A stretch of 64,000 nt of DNA from Xiphydria camelus (GCA_963678675.1 OY783199.1:26161546-26225545); one strand, 5' to 3'; positions 37,701 to 50,719 are shown, counted from the stretch's first letter. Notes: generated from the letters alone by a model not told the origin. A program made the numbers and translations.

Positions 37701-39041
37701 CACACAATCTTGCAGAGTAGGTACACATTACTCCGTCAAGTGACAAAAAACGCTATGCAAAAACGTTTTTTTTCCTGTTCGCATTTTTAACTGGGAGAAA
37801 AAAAAACGCCATTACTTGTCAGCAGTCCTACTCATCAGCCAACCCGATATTTACCTCGTAGCATATATTCGTCAGATCGTATACGCGCGCATGAGAACCG
37901 ATTTGGCGCAACACTGCGGTCGTTTCTCGGATACGCGTTTTCGGCCAGCGACGGAATGTCAAACGTGTAAGCCGGCGGCTCGAGATTCCGAGAATCGAGC
38001 GATAATGACGCCGAGCGTACATCGGTGGCGGCGCAGATACCTACGCGAGTACTAATACGCCCGTTCAGTTGCCGGGCGCGATTGTACACAAGCCGGCGGA
38101 CGATCGTCTTGTAGGGGGGGGGGGGGGGGGGGGCCGGGACGACACACGTATACTCGGACAACATATCGACGACGCGGGAATGTGCGCGCGGATACGTAGA
38201 AGCGCGTTTCTGGGAAGAGGCGGCTCGCGTTTAAAACGACCACGCGACACGACCGACCGTGAGCGCGGCGAGCGACCAAATTTATCAATGCACACAAGAC
38301 GGACTCGGACGGTTATTGGTTGTCAACCCGTTTTAGTTGCGTACCCGAATCGCTCTCGTGGCGTACATAAATATAAATTATAATGTATTATACATATTCG
38401 AAATGGGAGAAGAGATGAAAGTAAAACGCGGTGGTTTAAAAACTTTAATTCTATTCTTTTAAACGATCGCACGAGGAAATGACGTCTGCATTCGATTGTA
38501 GTCTAGAAGAGAACCAAATCACCAAGCGACAAAGCGTATAAAGAACTCTGTTCTCTCCTCTATGATTTTATTGTTTTTATGTTTAGGGAAACAAACTCTG
38601 CCGCTTGGAATACATATGGATTCGTGTTTGACCATATTGTGTTACTTCTAATTGTAAGTAACGAAATCCAATACATAATGCATTTAATCAACGAAATCGC
38701 GTGATCAGATTTCGTCGAAAAAAATTCATTTACGAATACCGAATGAAGCTGCGAACGGCAGAAAAACTGCAAGAGTATTGCAAAAATATTGAAAATTCTA
38801 CACGATTTTATTACTACGCGCCACGTGGCAATCGCGGTCACCGGATGGCGATGACGACTGGACCGACCGGCTACAGCGTCGGCGGTTCTCGCGTTACATA
38901 ACGACGCTCGGGTCTGCTGTTTATCGAAGTGACGTCAAAGGCGTGACGTTATCGCCCGAGCAACGACCCCGACGATCGACGTTTTCTTCGAATATTCAGG
39001 TGCTGTTCGGGTACGCGCTTCTCACCGTATCTCGGCTTTCC
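31787..39041. other. CpG-rich non-coding region upstream of SARM coding exons
   Basis: The first SARM coding exon is preceded by an acceptor, so at least one untranslated exon and the promoter lie in this or the next region; I cannot place them. Many overlapping open frames of 100-260 codons on both strands lack domains, codon structure and splice context, and are explained by CpG-rich, TA-poor sequence. A (G)20 run lies at 38114-38133. Confidence 0.5.
38114..38133 (+). repeat. Poly(G) run, 20 bases
   Basis: Twenty uninterrupted G residues on the plus strand. A shorter run of 14 lies at 47139-47152. Length in runs like this is often uncertain in assemblies. Confidence 0.9.
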
Positions 39042-39285
39042 TTAACACTAGATTTACGGATGGTTTCGACGTTCTAAAATGGTCATTTTGGCGGATAATT
39101 ATCTCGATAACTATGCAATTTTAGTCCATGCTACTATACCTATCTTGTACAGCGAAATCCAATCTACAAAAAAGTATTTCACCAATTTAGTCGAAAACCT
39201 CATAGGTCACTAGATAATCGAAATCGAATGGCACTCTGAATAAGTCACCCGTCAAATTGACGGGTTTCCGTAAATCTAGTGTTAA
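39042..39285. mobile_element. TTAA-flanked non-autonomous DNA transposon (piggyBac-like)
   Basis: Perfect terminal inverted repeats: ttaacactagatttacgga at the left and tccgtaaatctagtgttaa at the right, with TTAA at both outer edges (39042-39045 and 39282-39285). TTAA target duplication plus a short TIR starting CACTAGA is typical of piggyBac-derived MITEs. The 236-bp interior has no open frame. Confidence 0.82.
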
Positions 39286-42200
39286 ATACGTTTTCTCGGC
39301 CGCGTTCTCTTGTAATCAGGGCGATTCTGACGAGGCAAAACGACACGAGTCACACCGTCGACGCGCCGCTTTCATCTTCGATAAACTCACTCCCGGGAAA
39401 AAAAATCCTATCGACTATATATACACGACTCGCGCGACGTACTTAGAAACTTTCAACTTCGGCCATCCTCGATTTCGACGCGAGCACGCGGGTTGCGCCT
39501 CGATCGTCGAAACGACCGGCGCGATTGCTCATCACCGGAACGAAGCAGGAAAACCTGACCTGCTCTATCTCGGCGATGACGGCAGGTCCGATCTTAGCGC
39601 CGAGAGAGTCGCGACGTCGGGTGTGACACCGCGACTGGACTCCGGTTTAACTCGATGATGTCATATCTCGTAACGGGCCGTGACGTAGTCGTCGTACTCT
39701 CCGTTCCGCTCGTACGACATTGATTACTCGGCAGATATTACGAGTATAGTACGTGCGATTCTCGTTCGAGTTCTGTACTCGGGCGATGACGCGCGGGGTC
39801 CCCGACAATGAATGACGTTACGGTACGAGCGCGTGTTTACGAACGGCAGAGGTTCTCCACGCGGCGGACAATTTTATGCGCGACTGCGCGTCGTGACGTC
39901 ACGGCTGAGAGCTCGAAGGAAGTACGACACGGAGGGAATCAAACGAGGTCCGGAATTCATCGATCTCGGAGATGTATCTTGAATCTCGTTGACAAATCGG
40001 TTCGAGATGTCTCTACTTTGTCGATCCTCCCTCTGAAGTCGCAGCCGAAATCCCGACGCTCTCTTTATCGACGCGATACTCGGATCGGTCTCATAGCAGT
40101 CCAAAAGGTAATTTTTTAAATCTCGAGGTTATCATTCGTCCCTGGAATAAACTTCGAATTTCGGGCGGACCGCCTCTTAAATTATCGGTATTAAAAGGCA
40201 AAAAATTAGCAACAGAAACGTCGAAGCGTCCGTTTAGCGGAAAGGTGAACCGGTTGCTTAACGAGATCGCGTCATTTGGCTCGCGACGGAGCCAAACGAA
40301 TTTCGAATCCGTTCTATAATTAATGTAATTAATTCGTATAGTCGAGCGCGGTTATTTATTTGTTTACACTCGAGTAATTAAAGACCCAATCCGCGCGCTC
40401 GCATCGCGAGGAATCTCTGCCCGAATTTTCAAGAAACGCCCTTATCGCACGCGTAGATGGCTCTCCGCGAGTTAAATCATCTCGATAATTAAGGCGAGAC
40501 TCGCGTTCCGCGAAGTAACGTAATCTTATCGTCGGTGAAATAAAGAACTTTTGAAACTCGGTTCTTACCAGGCGTCTCTGTGTTCGCGGCGTCGCTTATT
40601 CGTATCGTCTAAAATTTGTCGGATAGCGCGAACCTCGGGAATACAGTAGGTACATGCCTCAAAAAACGGTCGAAAAGTCGAAAGTGAGGATTTGTAGGAT
40701 ACCGCGGAGATTATCAGTCTCAAATTTAACGTGAACGAGGTAAAGATACGGAAAATCAAAAAAATGCAACGGTATCGTTGTGAAGAAATGTTTGGAAATT
40801 TAACTTAGAAATTGTACTTATCATGAAAATAATTATTCAGAGATACAGTGTATCTCCTACAGGTCTTCTCACAATTGCCAAAGATAAATTTAACCTACAC
40901 AGGAAGAAGAATCTAACAGTTAACGAAATTCATTTAATTGATACAAGTTCACCGATAACGACTGCCATTTATCTACTGAATATCGATGAATTAAGTAATG
41001 AGCTAAATACTTAACGAATATTCATTATGCGGCGGCTTCTGCTATCGATAGACTTGAAGGGAAAAATTCAAACTTACGGATTTCAAAAAAGCGCCTCTCC
41101 CTTTGTACATGCTGCCACGATACGGGTTGACCGCATTCGTGTGCAGCATATTCAGTCCCCTGTCGACGCTCATTCATAAATCCTTCGACGGTTTCGACGA
41201 AGAAATCAGAGGGAAGCGACGCGTACGCGTTGATCCGAGGGGACACAATGTTTTATCACCGCTCGGCGATCACTCCTTTCGGGCAGTAAACACCTTCGCG
41301 TCCCGCGAACCAACACTTTTCGACTCACTGGCGCGCGAAAGAAGTCACCTCGCTTCTCAGCCGGATACGGCGTATCGCGTTTTGCGGAACCTTGAACGTA
41401 GAACAACGACGTTGCGTCGTTAGACAACGCGCTCGGGATATCTTCCCGGGGATCCTTCAGCGCGGCCGTTTCTCTCGACTTTGAGGAAAAAGTATCGCCG
41501 ATAAATAACGTTGTGTCCGCGCGCCGACACAATATCTTTCGGAACGGATACTCGCGCGCGTGCGTCGGTATCGCGGTAAGCGCGCGACTCGAATATCATT
41601 TTCTCGTATCTACGGTCGCCGCATACGACGGGAGACGCCGCGAGCGAGCGCGATTTTTCGTTCGATACGGCAGACCGCCACGAGGTGCGCGCACCGCAAT
41701 CGCCGATAAGAAGGGACTTATCTCTGGGACACGGTCTAGAATTGACGGGTTTCGGGATCCAGCAAATACCTAGCGCCGAAGTCTTCTCGCGAGGATCGTA
41801 TCGAAGTTTCACATCGATTGACGTGTGTACCTTACGTGAGAAGCGATAACAATAATAATTGCGAGAGACGCGATATTAGAACACCCCGAGCTAATCCTGG
41901 CGATAACGACGGAGACACTTTGCCGAGTGCTCGAGCGCGAGTACAAGACGAAGAAATGATGTGTTATTTGCTTATTATTTATTACTTAATTAACCATCGA
42001 ATGAATAAAGAGAGATATTTACATTCGACGCGCGTTTTGAAATACGAAAATACTTCCTGGAAGGCTTCTCGGAATGCGAATATCGAGCAATTTCCATTTT
42101 AAATTTCTGTTTCAAACAGTCACGAGTGCAATGGTTTGTCGCGCGCGTACATTCGCATTTATCTGCAATCACGTTGTGGTGCTGTACGATTTCTTATTCA

Positions 42201-43220
42201 CGCAACGATTTTCCCCGGTGCTCGAGCTACCTCGGAGGAAGTCGAAGTTCGTCCGTTTCCGGACGGATGTCACGCACCGTTGGACGCTGCCATAGTGGTC
42301 GCGTGCCCGAGAACGTGCCCCTCGCTAACGAGTCGCGACACACGCCGCCTTCGATTCATTCGCGCGATTCGATTTTGTTCGTGGCATTCGCGGAGAGTCG
42401 CTACAAAAATGGCTCGAAACGTGGGTGAGTTTCGGAACCATTCGCGGAATGGGGTTGGGACGTTTGGATGAAAATGTTTCATTAACCGTATAAATGCGTT
42501 TTGTGTTCGTAAATATTCAGTAGAAAATTGCCTGCTCAAATTGCAATAACATCGTTTAACGTCAAAATGCAATTCGAAGTATTGAATTTCAAACGCAGCT
42601 GTATAGACGCACTACGATTGGTCGAACACATGTTACGTCACAGTTTTCCGTCGTACGGTTGAATCGTCCAATCGCGGTTTCCGTAGTCCAACCTGGTCTT
42701 GCCGTAGCGCCGTAATCGCAAGTAGACAACAGATGCTCAAATCATTTGCCGAATTCAGGGATTTAAAACCACATTTCATATTCGCGCGATCTTTTATCGA
42801 TTAAAGTGAACTTTACAAGCACAGTCGTTTATCAAAATACTACGTTCTATATAAAATTGGGACTCTCTCTGATATGAGTAATAAAAATGTCCATTACCCG
42901 AAGTTAAGAAAATATTTGTACACGGCATTGAGGAGCACATTCTACGTCAAATCCTCTTACAGAAGAGTCAATCTAGACATAAACTATTTTTCCATAAGAA
43001 AACAAATTTTCACGTCCCAACCGCATGCTCACTTATCGCGACTCGCGGTGGGCAACGAGAGTGCAGACGCGGAATAATCAATTAAGGTCGCGGGGGCGCG
43101 CGCGCGCGGACAAGGTCGCGGGGGTGCGTGGGTCGCGAAAACGACGCGGACTTGTCCTTCCTGCTTTCGACTGACGTTCGAAGAATTCTACGCGCGTCAA
43201 TCGACGCGATTGGAATAAAT
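39286..43220. other. Non-coding region without supported genes
   Basis: CpG-rich with two AT-richer islands. At 40745-41020 there is an isolated open frame (40823-41014, 63 residues, starting MKIIIQRYSVSPTGLL); another lies at 42874-43077 (67 residues). Neither matches a family I know and neither has splice or start context that would justify a gene call. Confidence 0.45.
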
Positions 43221-43468
43221 CTGTGGCTTGGATGAAAGAGGGCCTAACTGCAAAAATTGAGACCCGAGAAAAATTGGATTAAAATTGATTTTATTTAATG
43301 TCATTAAGTGTAAGACGCCTTGTACAATAAATGAAAGGAATGTTGTACACACAAGATAGAGACTTGGGACTTTTTTCATTAAAAAGATCTGGTCGAAATT
43401 AGTAAGATAAACCCTAAAATTCATTTTTGAGAAAATCGCCCTCAGGCCCTTTTTCATCCAAGCCACAG
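43221..43468. mobile_element. Non-autonomous TIR element
   Basis: TIRs of about 25 bp: tctgtggcttggatgaaaga at the left and tttttcatccaagccacaga at the right. Flanks suggest a 6-bp duplication AATAAA on both sides. The interior is AT-rich and non-coding. Superfamily not assigned. Confidence 0.72.
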
Positions 43469-43590
43469 AAATAAATGTGACATCGAAAAACTCGTCTCCC
43501 TGTACGCGTCTACGTTGTGCAAACGACGAGAGCAAAGCATCTCCGCACCGCGAAAATAATTTGGACTCCCGAAATGAGAAATCTCTTTCA

Positions 43591-43783
43591 CACTGAGAAA
43601 AAAAAAGATTAAAAATGATTCTGTTAGAAGGATAATCTGAGTACGAAAGGTAAAGTGGATCGAAAATTATTCCAAGGAAGGTTAAATTGTATACCCTGGA
43701 AGGATAATTTTTGATCTGTTTTACCTTTCGTACTCAGATTATCCTTCTAACAGAATAAATTTTAATCTTTTTTTTTCTCAGTG
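43591..43783. mobile_element. Long-TIR MITE (CACTGAG ends)
   Basis: 193 bp whose two ends mirror each other over about 65 bp: cactgagaaaaaaaaagatt at the left, aatctttttttttctcagtg at the right, and inside these ctgttagaaggataatctga with tcagattatccttctaacag. Arms are nearly identical, so the insertion is probably recent. The same CACTGAGAAAAA end recurs once at 47645. Confidence 0.8.
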
Positions 43784-46700
43784 CACGCGGTTAACCGGTG
43801 GGTCGGGAGTTTCCAATATTTACGAGAGATCGGATCCGAGGTGAACTCTGTACGTGGAACGTGACGGCGGACACGTTCGTGTGGATCTTTCGAACCGGAC
43901 GAATCGACGGGGACACCATATGGGTACATATGTATAACGGAGATACCCGTCGAAGCGCGTTATCCGGCGACAGCGAGTGGACAATAATTTTGATTATCGC
44001 ACGATTCGATCCCACGCGCGCGCTCCGTGGTGGATTAATAGCGAGCTCCGCGGTGGATAACGCGTGTACGGGTGGGTCCCTTATCGAAGGCGAGCGCCTA
44101 TCGTGCGACACGCACTGGCACGAAGGACGCGCGCCGGTTTGTTCGGTCTGCTCGCGGTGATTAATCTTCGAAGCGCACGTCTGGCGCGGTTCCGCCGGAT
44201 CGGTGGGTGGCGGCGACGCGCGATTGATCGCTTCCGGGGGGAGAAAAGGTCCGCGATCTTTTTACACAACGTTCGCTCGAGCGATTTTTGCCCCGCGACC
44301 TTTGCCACCTCCGCGCCCGGAATCGCGATCGTCGCGTTATTCAAATTTCCGCGTCGAGGTCGCGCGCGATCTTAAAAACGAAACTCTCGAGTCACGCCCA
44401 CCCGTGTGCGCCGGTCGGAATCGCGCTCGCCTCGCGCGACATACGAATCACGGCGTCGTCCCGCGTGCAGACGGATGGAGAGCACGTGGGCTGCGCGCAA
44501 TGGATCCCCCCTCTCTCTCACTCTCTCGCGTACGAAACGAGATGCGCATAAATCACAACGCCGCATGCACGTGGATCTCGCGCGCGGAGGTACGAGCGTG
44601 TATTATCGCGTCGCTCAACAACGCGAAACACGACGTAGGTATCCGCTGCCGTTACGCGCGAATGCGAACTTACGCGAAAGAAGAAACAGCGGTTATTTAT
44701 CTCGATTCTCCGTCGCGCATCACTCGCAAGGGGCGAGCAAAATCGAGCGGCAACCGAACACGGCTCGCGATCGAGACGAAACGCGCGGACCGAATCGCGT
44801 TATCTCCGCAGACGACTCTCTCTCTCTTTCTCCGCGCGACGAGACGTCGCTCCGCCGTGACGAACGGTCGACGCGTCTACTGACTTCGCGAGCGATCGGT
44901 GTAACGAACACTTTGCCGAGCGCGCGGTCTCCGCGCGTGTAGAGGTGGTATACGCGAATCAGCTGGGTGGCGCATCGGTGGAAGTGGTGGTGGGACGCTC
45001 GGCGGGGCGACGGAGAAGATTAGCGGGAGGAAGAGGAAGGGGAGAATCCTCGATCGCGCGCGCGGTGTGCCCCGGGAATCGGCGGGTGAATCATCGTAGC
45101 GCGGAGTCCGAGGTGGTCGTGCAACGGGAGAGAGAGAGAGAGAGAGACCCGTCGCGCTAAGTAGGGGAAGCGAGGAATGTCGCGCGACCGGCGCGAATCG
45201 TCGTACGAACCGAACAAAACGTTAATCGCTCGACACTCGGCTGATGGCCGGGAGAATTCGCGGAAGATGCTGCGAAGCCGACTGTATAACGTGACGCGAC
45301 GATTCGGTCGATGATACGAGCGGAGACGCGCGCGTGGTAATCTTCCACGAAAGTTTAAAGCCTTATAGAAGCGTTCGACTGCTGATCGCCATAGCCGGTT
45401 TCGTACGGTATATCCACGTATTTGTCATGGCCGGTCGATTTCTTTGGAATGCCTTATCTGTCGAGAAATGGCCGCCATTATCGATCGGCGCGAATGGCAT
45501 TCGCTGGAAACGCGACCAATCCGAGTCGCACGATTTGGAAAATGGTCGCGAGCGTGCAACGATTTTGGAGAATCAACATTTTCTTCTCGAGAACTTCCGG
45601 AGGGTGGGACGTTCGCGTAACTATGTAACCTTTAGCGTATATACTTTGTAAAATTGATTTATCAAATTGGTTTAGACCTGCGAGTGGCCGATTTGTCCGT
45701 TTCTCTACAAGTGTAGGCCAAGACTGGTGTTAAAATTTCCACTCGCGATATGTATCGTTTCGCGAACCCTTCTTCGACGATTACACGTAATACGCGGACC
45801 CCGCGCAACGTGCAGCCTTGAACTTGAGCGCTGGTCGCGCGTGGGTGGCCAATGGAGAGCGTCTGGCTCAGCGTCGGAAGAGTGACTCACTTTCGAGAAA
45901 ATACAACCCCCCTGCTTTGGTCCCCTCTGTACGGAGAGGGACGCGATGATGCAATTGCTAATTGACCGGTCTTGCTTCCGATCGGCGATTTGAATATTGG
46001 CCCACACGCTCCAGATTTCCTTCTCGAGAGAGTTCTCGGAAAGCTCAAGCACGATATGCAAGCGCGCGCGCGAGTGTGAAGGGGAAGATAAGAGTACGAT
46101 GACACAGGTACCTAAATACATGAAAATATAAATATTTATATTTACGCATAGGATATTTACCGTGCTATCGCTCGGAATGAAAGAACGCGAATCGATAAAG
46201 CTATCGCTTCGCGTAATGCTGATTTCTATGAGATTGCGAAGAAGCTGTGCGTATATTGAATTGAAATAAAAATAAGGATACGACGATGGAGTGTTTGCGT
46301 TGCATTTGAGGAAAACCTGGCGTGATTTCTCTCTCTCGAGATCGTTCGGTATCTCACATAGTGCGCACGGCATGGTTGATCGTGACTTTCTGCATTCGAA
46401 GGCATTGGAAAATAAACGCATCGACCGTTACGCTCGATAACGCGTGTGTGACGAGGAAAGAATTTATTCGAGCCCTCCCGTCGATCGAACGCATTCGAAA
46501 CCACTTTCCCTCCCATTCGTTCCCGGAAAACCGTTATCCTCGCAATTATTCATCTCAAATTGTCGATCCGTTTATTCCTCTCCAAAGAATTCGCCCTCCT
46601 CTCGCGACCCCCCGAAGATGTCATCTCGTCCGGCGATAGACGGCCGATCGGACCGCGAGGGACTCGGGATAAACACGCGTAGGTACAGAGCACGGTTGAA

Positions 46701-47644
46701 TATAACCGCGCGTACGCGGATCGCTGCGTAGGCAGTCGTCTCCCCGCGCAGCGGCGTTGCCCATCGGGTATCTAATTCGAGATGCACTTCGATGCGCGTC
46801 GATGCACCGCGGCTCGCGCGTCTCTTAACTTAACCCGACTTAACTGGACTTAATTTCAGCGTCGACCGATATATATTTAGAAGCGAGACGACTCGCGCCT
46901 CGAACGCGTCAGAACGAAGACGGAGGGAACTCGAGAGGGTGCGGAAGGAGGTTTGAGCCGTGGGGCTGGGCTCTCGAAATAGTCGATAGCGGAACGTCGA
47001 ACGAAAAGTTTCGAGCTCGCCTCGAAGCAGGATAAATTTAACGGGATAATCGTCGGACGAGAGGATTGGGAAGGATCGACCCTCGCGAGAGTCCACGAAT
47101 TCTTCGGCTTCGTATTTCGCCGAGTACAGGACCGAAAAGGGGGGGGGGGGGGTTCGGTCGAGTGACAGAGAGGAACGCACGAAATACCTGCGAACATATA
47201 CTCCACTGTTTACGGAGGAGAGAAAAATGAATCATTCCCGTCACGAAAAACATTACGACCGCCTCGACCGCAATGGTGATCGGCCGACGCGTAACTTCCG
47301 CTCGCGCGAGCACAGCGTACGAGATTCCGCGAAATCGCGCGCGAGAGTTACGACCCTGACAGTGAGTCAATCGTGACGTCGTAAATACGACTCGTCGAGC
47401 GGTGGAAACCTACAAAGTAGCGCGTAGCGGACGAACCGTTTTAAACTTAAAGATTCTATACCTAAACGCGTCCCGGGAACGAGATAATCCGAGAAAAGTT
47501 CTTCGACTCGGCGCTTGACCCAACCGTGTCCATTATCTTGCCGCGCGGTCGAATGAGTCATCGTCCTACCGCGAAAACTACCGAGGATGGCTAACGTGGT
47601 GGGGGAATTGACTGCCGCGAGTCGACGACACGCGCGTACTTTCT
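43784..47644. other. CpG-rich non-coding region
   Basis: Open frames up to 238 codons but no domain, splice or codon signal. A (GA)n run lies at about 45130-45147 and a (G)14 run at 47139-47152. No gene supported. Confidence 0.45.
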
Positions 47645-48206
47645 ACACTGAGAAAAACGTATTGCGAATCCGAGTAAATGGTTTTCTCGGTACTGTTTAG
47701 GGTAAGGTTGCTCAAGTCCCCCTAAGAAAAAAAAACTGTATAAAAGTGAGGATTTATCAAATAAATAGAAACTAAATGTGTCATTCAAAACTTGTGTGAA
47801 CGTTGTTTTCATTTATTATAACAAAATGACAAAATCTATGTTGCGTCACATCAAATAAACTAAATCTTCAAAAACTTATAACGGTACGACTAAAGAAACC
47901 AGTCTCCTAAGTGGTACCACCTAAAGTTTAAGTCGTACCTAAGAATACAATTAAGCAACAATAATAATTATAACGTATTTTACAAGTAATATGAATGCAT
48001 GTCTCATATTCAATGAGTGCACTCATCACGCACATATTTTTTTATTCTTTCTCCAACACTAGCGCATATTCGCGACGACGATCTACTTGAGTCGAGTAAT
48101 ATTTGTTCGGATCAAAGAAAATTAACCGAGTCGAAACAAATATTACTTGACTCAAGCAAGCCAGCGACACGAATAGTGCCGAAAAAATAATAATTTACTC
48201 GGATTC
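47645..48206. mobile_element. Nested inverted-repeat relic
   Basis: Starts with cactgagaaaaacgtattgc. The block gaatccgagtaaa at 47666-47678 is mirrored at 48194-48206. Inside are a hairpin at 48086-48156 (cttgagtcgagtaatatttg mirrored by caaatattacttgactcaag) and a smaller one at 47883-47940 (ggtacgact/agtcgtacc). It looks like a decayed or nested hairpin transposon; the outer limits are uncertain. Confidence 0.55.
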
Positions 48207-49130
48207 ACCATTTATTTCCCTCGCTGTATTCGTCGGAGGTGCGGAACCGCGTTACAAAATTAGACGACGGTCGACAGATGTCGAAGATTTTACATAGCTT
48301 CGACGCGCGCTTCTGATAGGACGACTTTAATATTATTCAACGATCGCGCCTCGCCCCGTGTTATTCGCGCAAGATCCAAAAGAAAGAACGAAAGACAACG
48401 AAGCGACAGACACGGCGGCCTTGCGCGCTCCACCCGTGATTCACTCGAGAATCTTATCGCTCGCGTTCGCGCACGTAACGGCGGAAGTGATAAGCGCTGA
48501 CGGCTGAGTCGCTGAATCTGCGGAAAGAAAAGGAGGACGCGGGATTCTAAAAATACCTGCGGCGTTCTAACCGGGCGGCGCCTCTGTTACCCCGAAGTCG
48601 CGCGATTGTCGCGCGCGTCTCCCGGAAGACGAAGGATGGTTTGTCGGGCGCGCGCGATGAGGGCTTTTTCAACGGAACCGCGCGAGGTGAATTAGCTCCA
48701 CACAAAAGACCGGCGAATTCGTTCGCGACGACTCATCCGATGACGGATGGGTGCGCGTATTTTTCTCGAAGGATCGTTTCAATCCCCCATCCGTCAAAGG
48801 TGAGCGCGATCGCTTCGACGGGTCACCGGTGAATTCGCCGCACGGTTGGCGCCAAAACAGCTTGATCCTCGGTTACATAACCGGAACGAATATAAACCGT
48901 GACCTTAACGCTTTGGAATCTCTCGGTGCCCCATGGCTCGCTGGACTTTCTCGAGGATATCCGGGTCAGTTCGTCGATTCGATCCGCTATTTTGGCAATG
49001 ACGTCGTGCGCCGGGCGTATCTGCCGCGATTTAAAAATCCGACGATTACGGGTTCGTTATCGGAGATTCCTCCTTTTTTCGCTCTATGATGCGTGCAAAT
49101 GTACACCCAGGGAAAAGGGCTATTTGAATA
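48207..49130. other. Non-coding interval
   Basis: CpG-rich, no feature recognised beyond domain-free open frames. Confidence 0.4.
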
Positions 49131-50719
49131 TGAGAACCTGATAAAAAATTTATTCGAGACGAACAGGAATTTATTCGCATCGAAAGAGAGTCTATTCGAA
49201 TTAGATAAGATGCGCTAGATATTTATTTCATCCAAACACAGAGAAGAAGATTTCACTGGATCCATTAAAAATTACTTACGGGGTCGCGAGTAATTATTTA
49301 TTTACATCAACTGAATCTTTTGATGTGAAACATCTTATGCCGCGCTTCGGCGGTGAGAACGGCTGTTCTCGTGAAACGTTGTGTCTAATTCAAAAAGCGC
49401 ATTTAGTTTACTCTCTCTTAACTCTGCCATCGGTATAAGTACTGTTTAATAGTATCACAGTCATAAATACAAATGCGCACTGGCGCACGTGTTCTTTCGA
49501 CGGACGCGTGGTCCATCCTTCCTATCGTACACTTTCTACAAAGAAGAATTTCGATGTTTCATATCTAACAATTTTTCTATAAAAACTGTTTTATATTATA
49601 TGTTATTTTAGAATTTACTCAGTTTCGCAGAATTCCTTAAAAATAGAGCATTCTTACATGCTTTCTATGAAATTATAAGAAATTTGGAAAACCACGGGTG
49701 TTCAGGGAATTATATTATTTTGGGGGAATGTTTAAAAAATGATTGTTTCACTTTTCTGATAAATTCTAATAAACTATACTCAGAAAAATACTTGCCAGTC
49801 TGGTACATTTATCATTATTATTATTATCGCTGTCAGCATTATTGATGGCATTACTGCAACTATTCTTATAACACCTTGCAACCTGCAGCGTAACCTAGCC
49901 ATTAAAGAAGCACCTAGCCCCACCTAGCCCTAAAATGTGACACGACCTAGCCACAGTCCAAAACACCTAGCCTCACATAGCCAACCTAGCAGGAACACCT
50001 AGTCTTACCTAGCCATATCACGTTGAAACCTAGCTTGACCTAGCTAGACCTATATATATAATATAAGGCCTCTGCTAGGTTTCAACGTAATATGCTAGGT
50101 GACTAGGAGACTAGGTGTTCCTGCTAGGTTGGCTATGTGAGGCTAGGTGTTTAGGGCTAAGTGGCTAGGTCGTGTTACATTTTCAGGGCTAGGTAGGGCT
50201 AGGTGTTTCTTTAATGACTTTTATGCCATATATATAATAGGTTAAGCTAGGTTTCAACATGATATGGTATTCCTATGGTATGGTAAGTCTAGGTATTCCG
50301 GCTAGGTTGGCTAGGTATTTTCATTACTATTCTTTTTAGTTCCGAGCAGTGCTATTTCGTTTACCGTGCCTAAACATCGTTTATTAGTATACGTTATTTA
50401 TTTGTTTTTCACGATTTATTATTAGTTTTAAGCTAGTTTAAACGGTATTTTTTTATAACCTCTAACAACACACTCGGTTGGGGTAAAAAGGTCCATTATA
50501 GATATATTTTTTTGTTATATTAATTTGATATTTCTTCCTTGCAATCATATATTATTCCATATGATTGTAAGGAGAAACATCAAATCGATGTATTAAACAA
50601 TTTCATTCGTATAAATAAATAATTACTTACGCAAGTAATTTTCAACTGTTCCGACTAATTCCTTTTCTCCGTGAGAACAGGCTTTTGTTCGATGCGAATA
50701 TAAATTCCTATTTTTCTCA
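49131..50719. mobile_element. Composite foldback-like inverted-repeat element
   Basis: Outer arms of about 180-200 bp mirror each other with moderate divergence. aggaatttattcgcatcgaa near 49163 faces ttcgatgcgaatataaattc near 50688. attacttac...agtaattatttattt at 49270-49304 faces ataaataattacttacgcaa at 50617-50635. Both ends begin tgagaa. The core is the palindrome at 49901-50216. No transposase frame is seen. Long inverted arms enclosing repetitive DNA are the hallmark of foldback-type elements. Confidence 0.6.
49901..50216. repeat. 315-bp palindrome made of CCTAGC motifs
   Basis: The left arm (from attaaagaagcacctagccc) and right arm (to ggctaggtgtttctttaat) are reverse complements over about 150 bp with few differences, around an AT-rich centre near 50050-50080. 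Each arm holds about ten CCTAGC/CCTAGT cores spaced irregularly 8-20 bp. A third partial arm copy follows at 50241-50320 (gctaggtttcaacatgatat). Confidence 0.85.

Noticed and set aside
43197..43535. 112-codon minus-strand frame as a transposase fragment
   Set aside because: It lies across a TIR element and has no catalytic motif; the inverted ends explain the structure.
44203..44942. Overlapping long open frames (226 and 178 codons) on the plus strand
   Set aside because: Several frames are open at once in CpG-rich, TA-poor DNA; residues are dominated by Arg/Ser/Ala with no domain or splice context. Chance openness explains them.
49901..50320. CCTAGC-rich DNA as an interstitial telomere repeat
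   Set aside because: Units are irregularly spaced, differ from TTAGG, and are arranged as a palindrome rather than a head-to-tail array.
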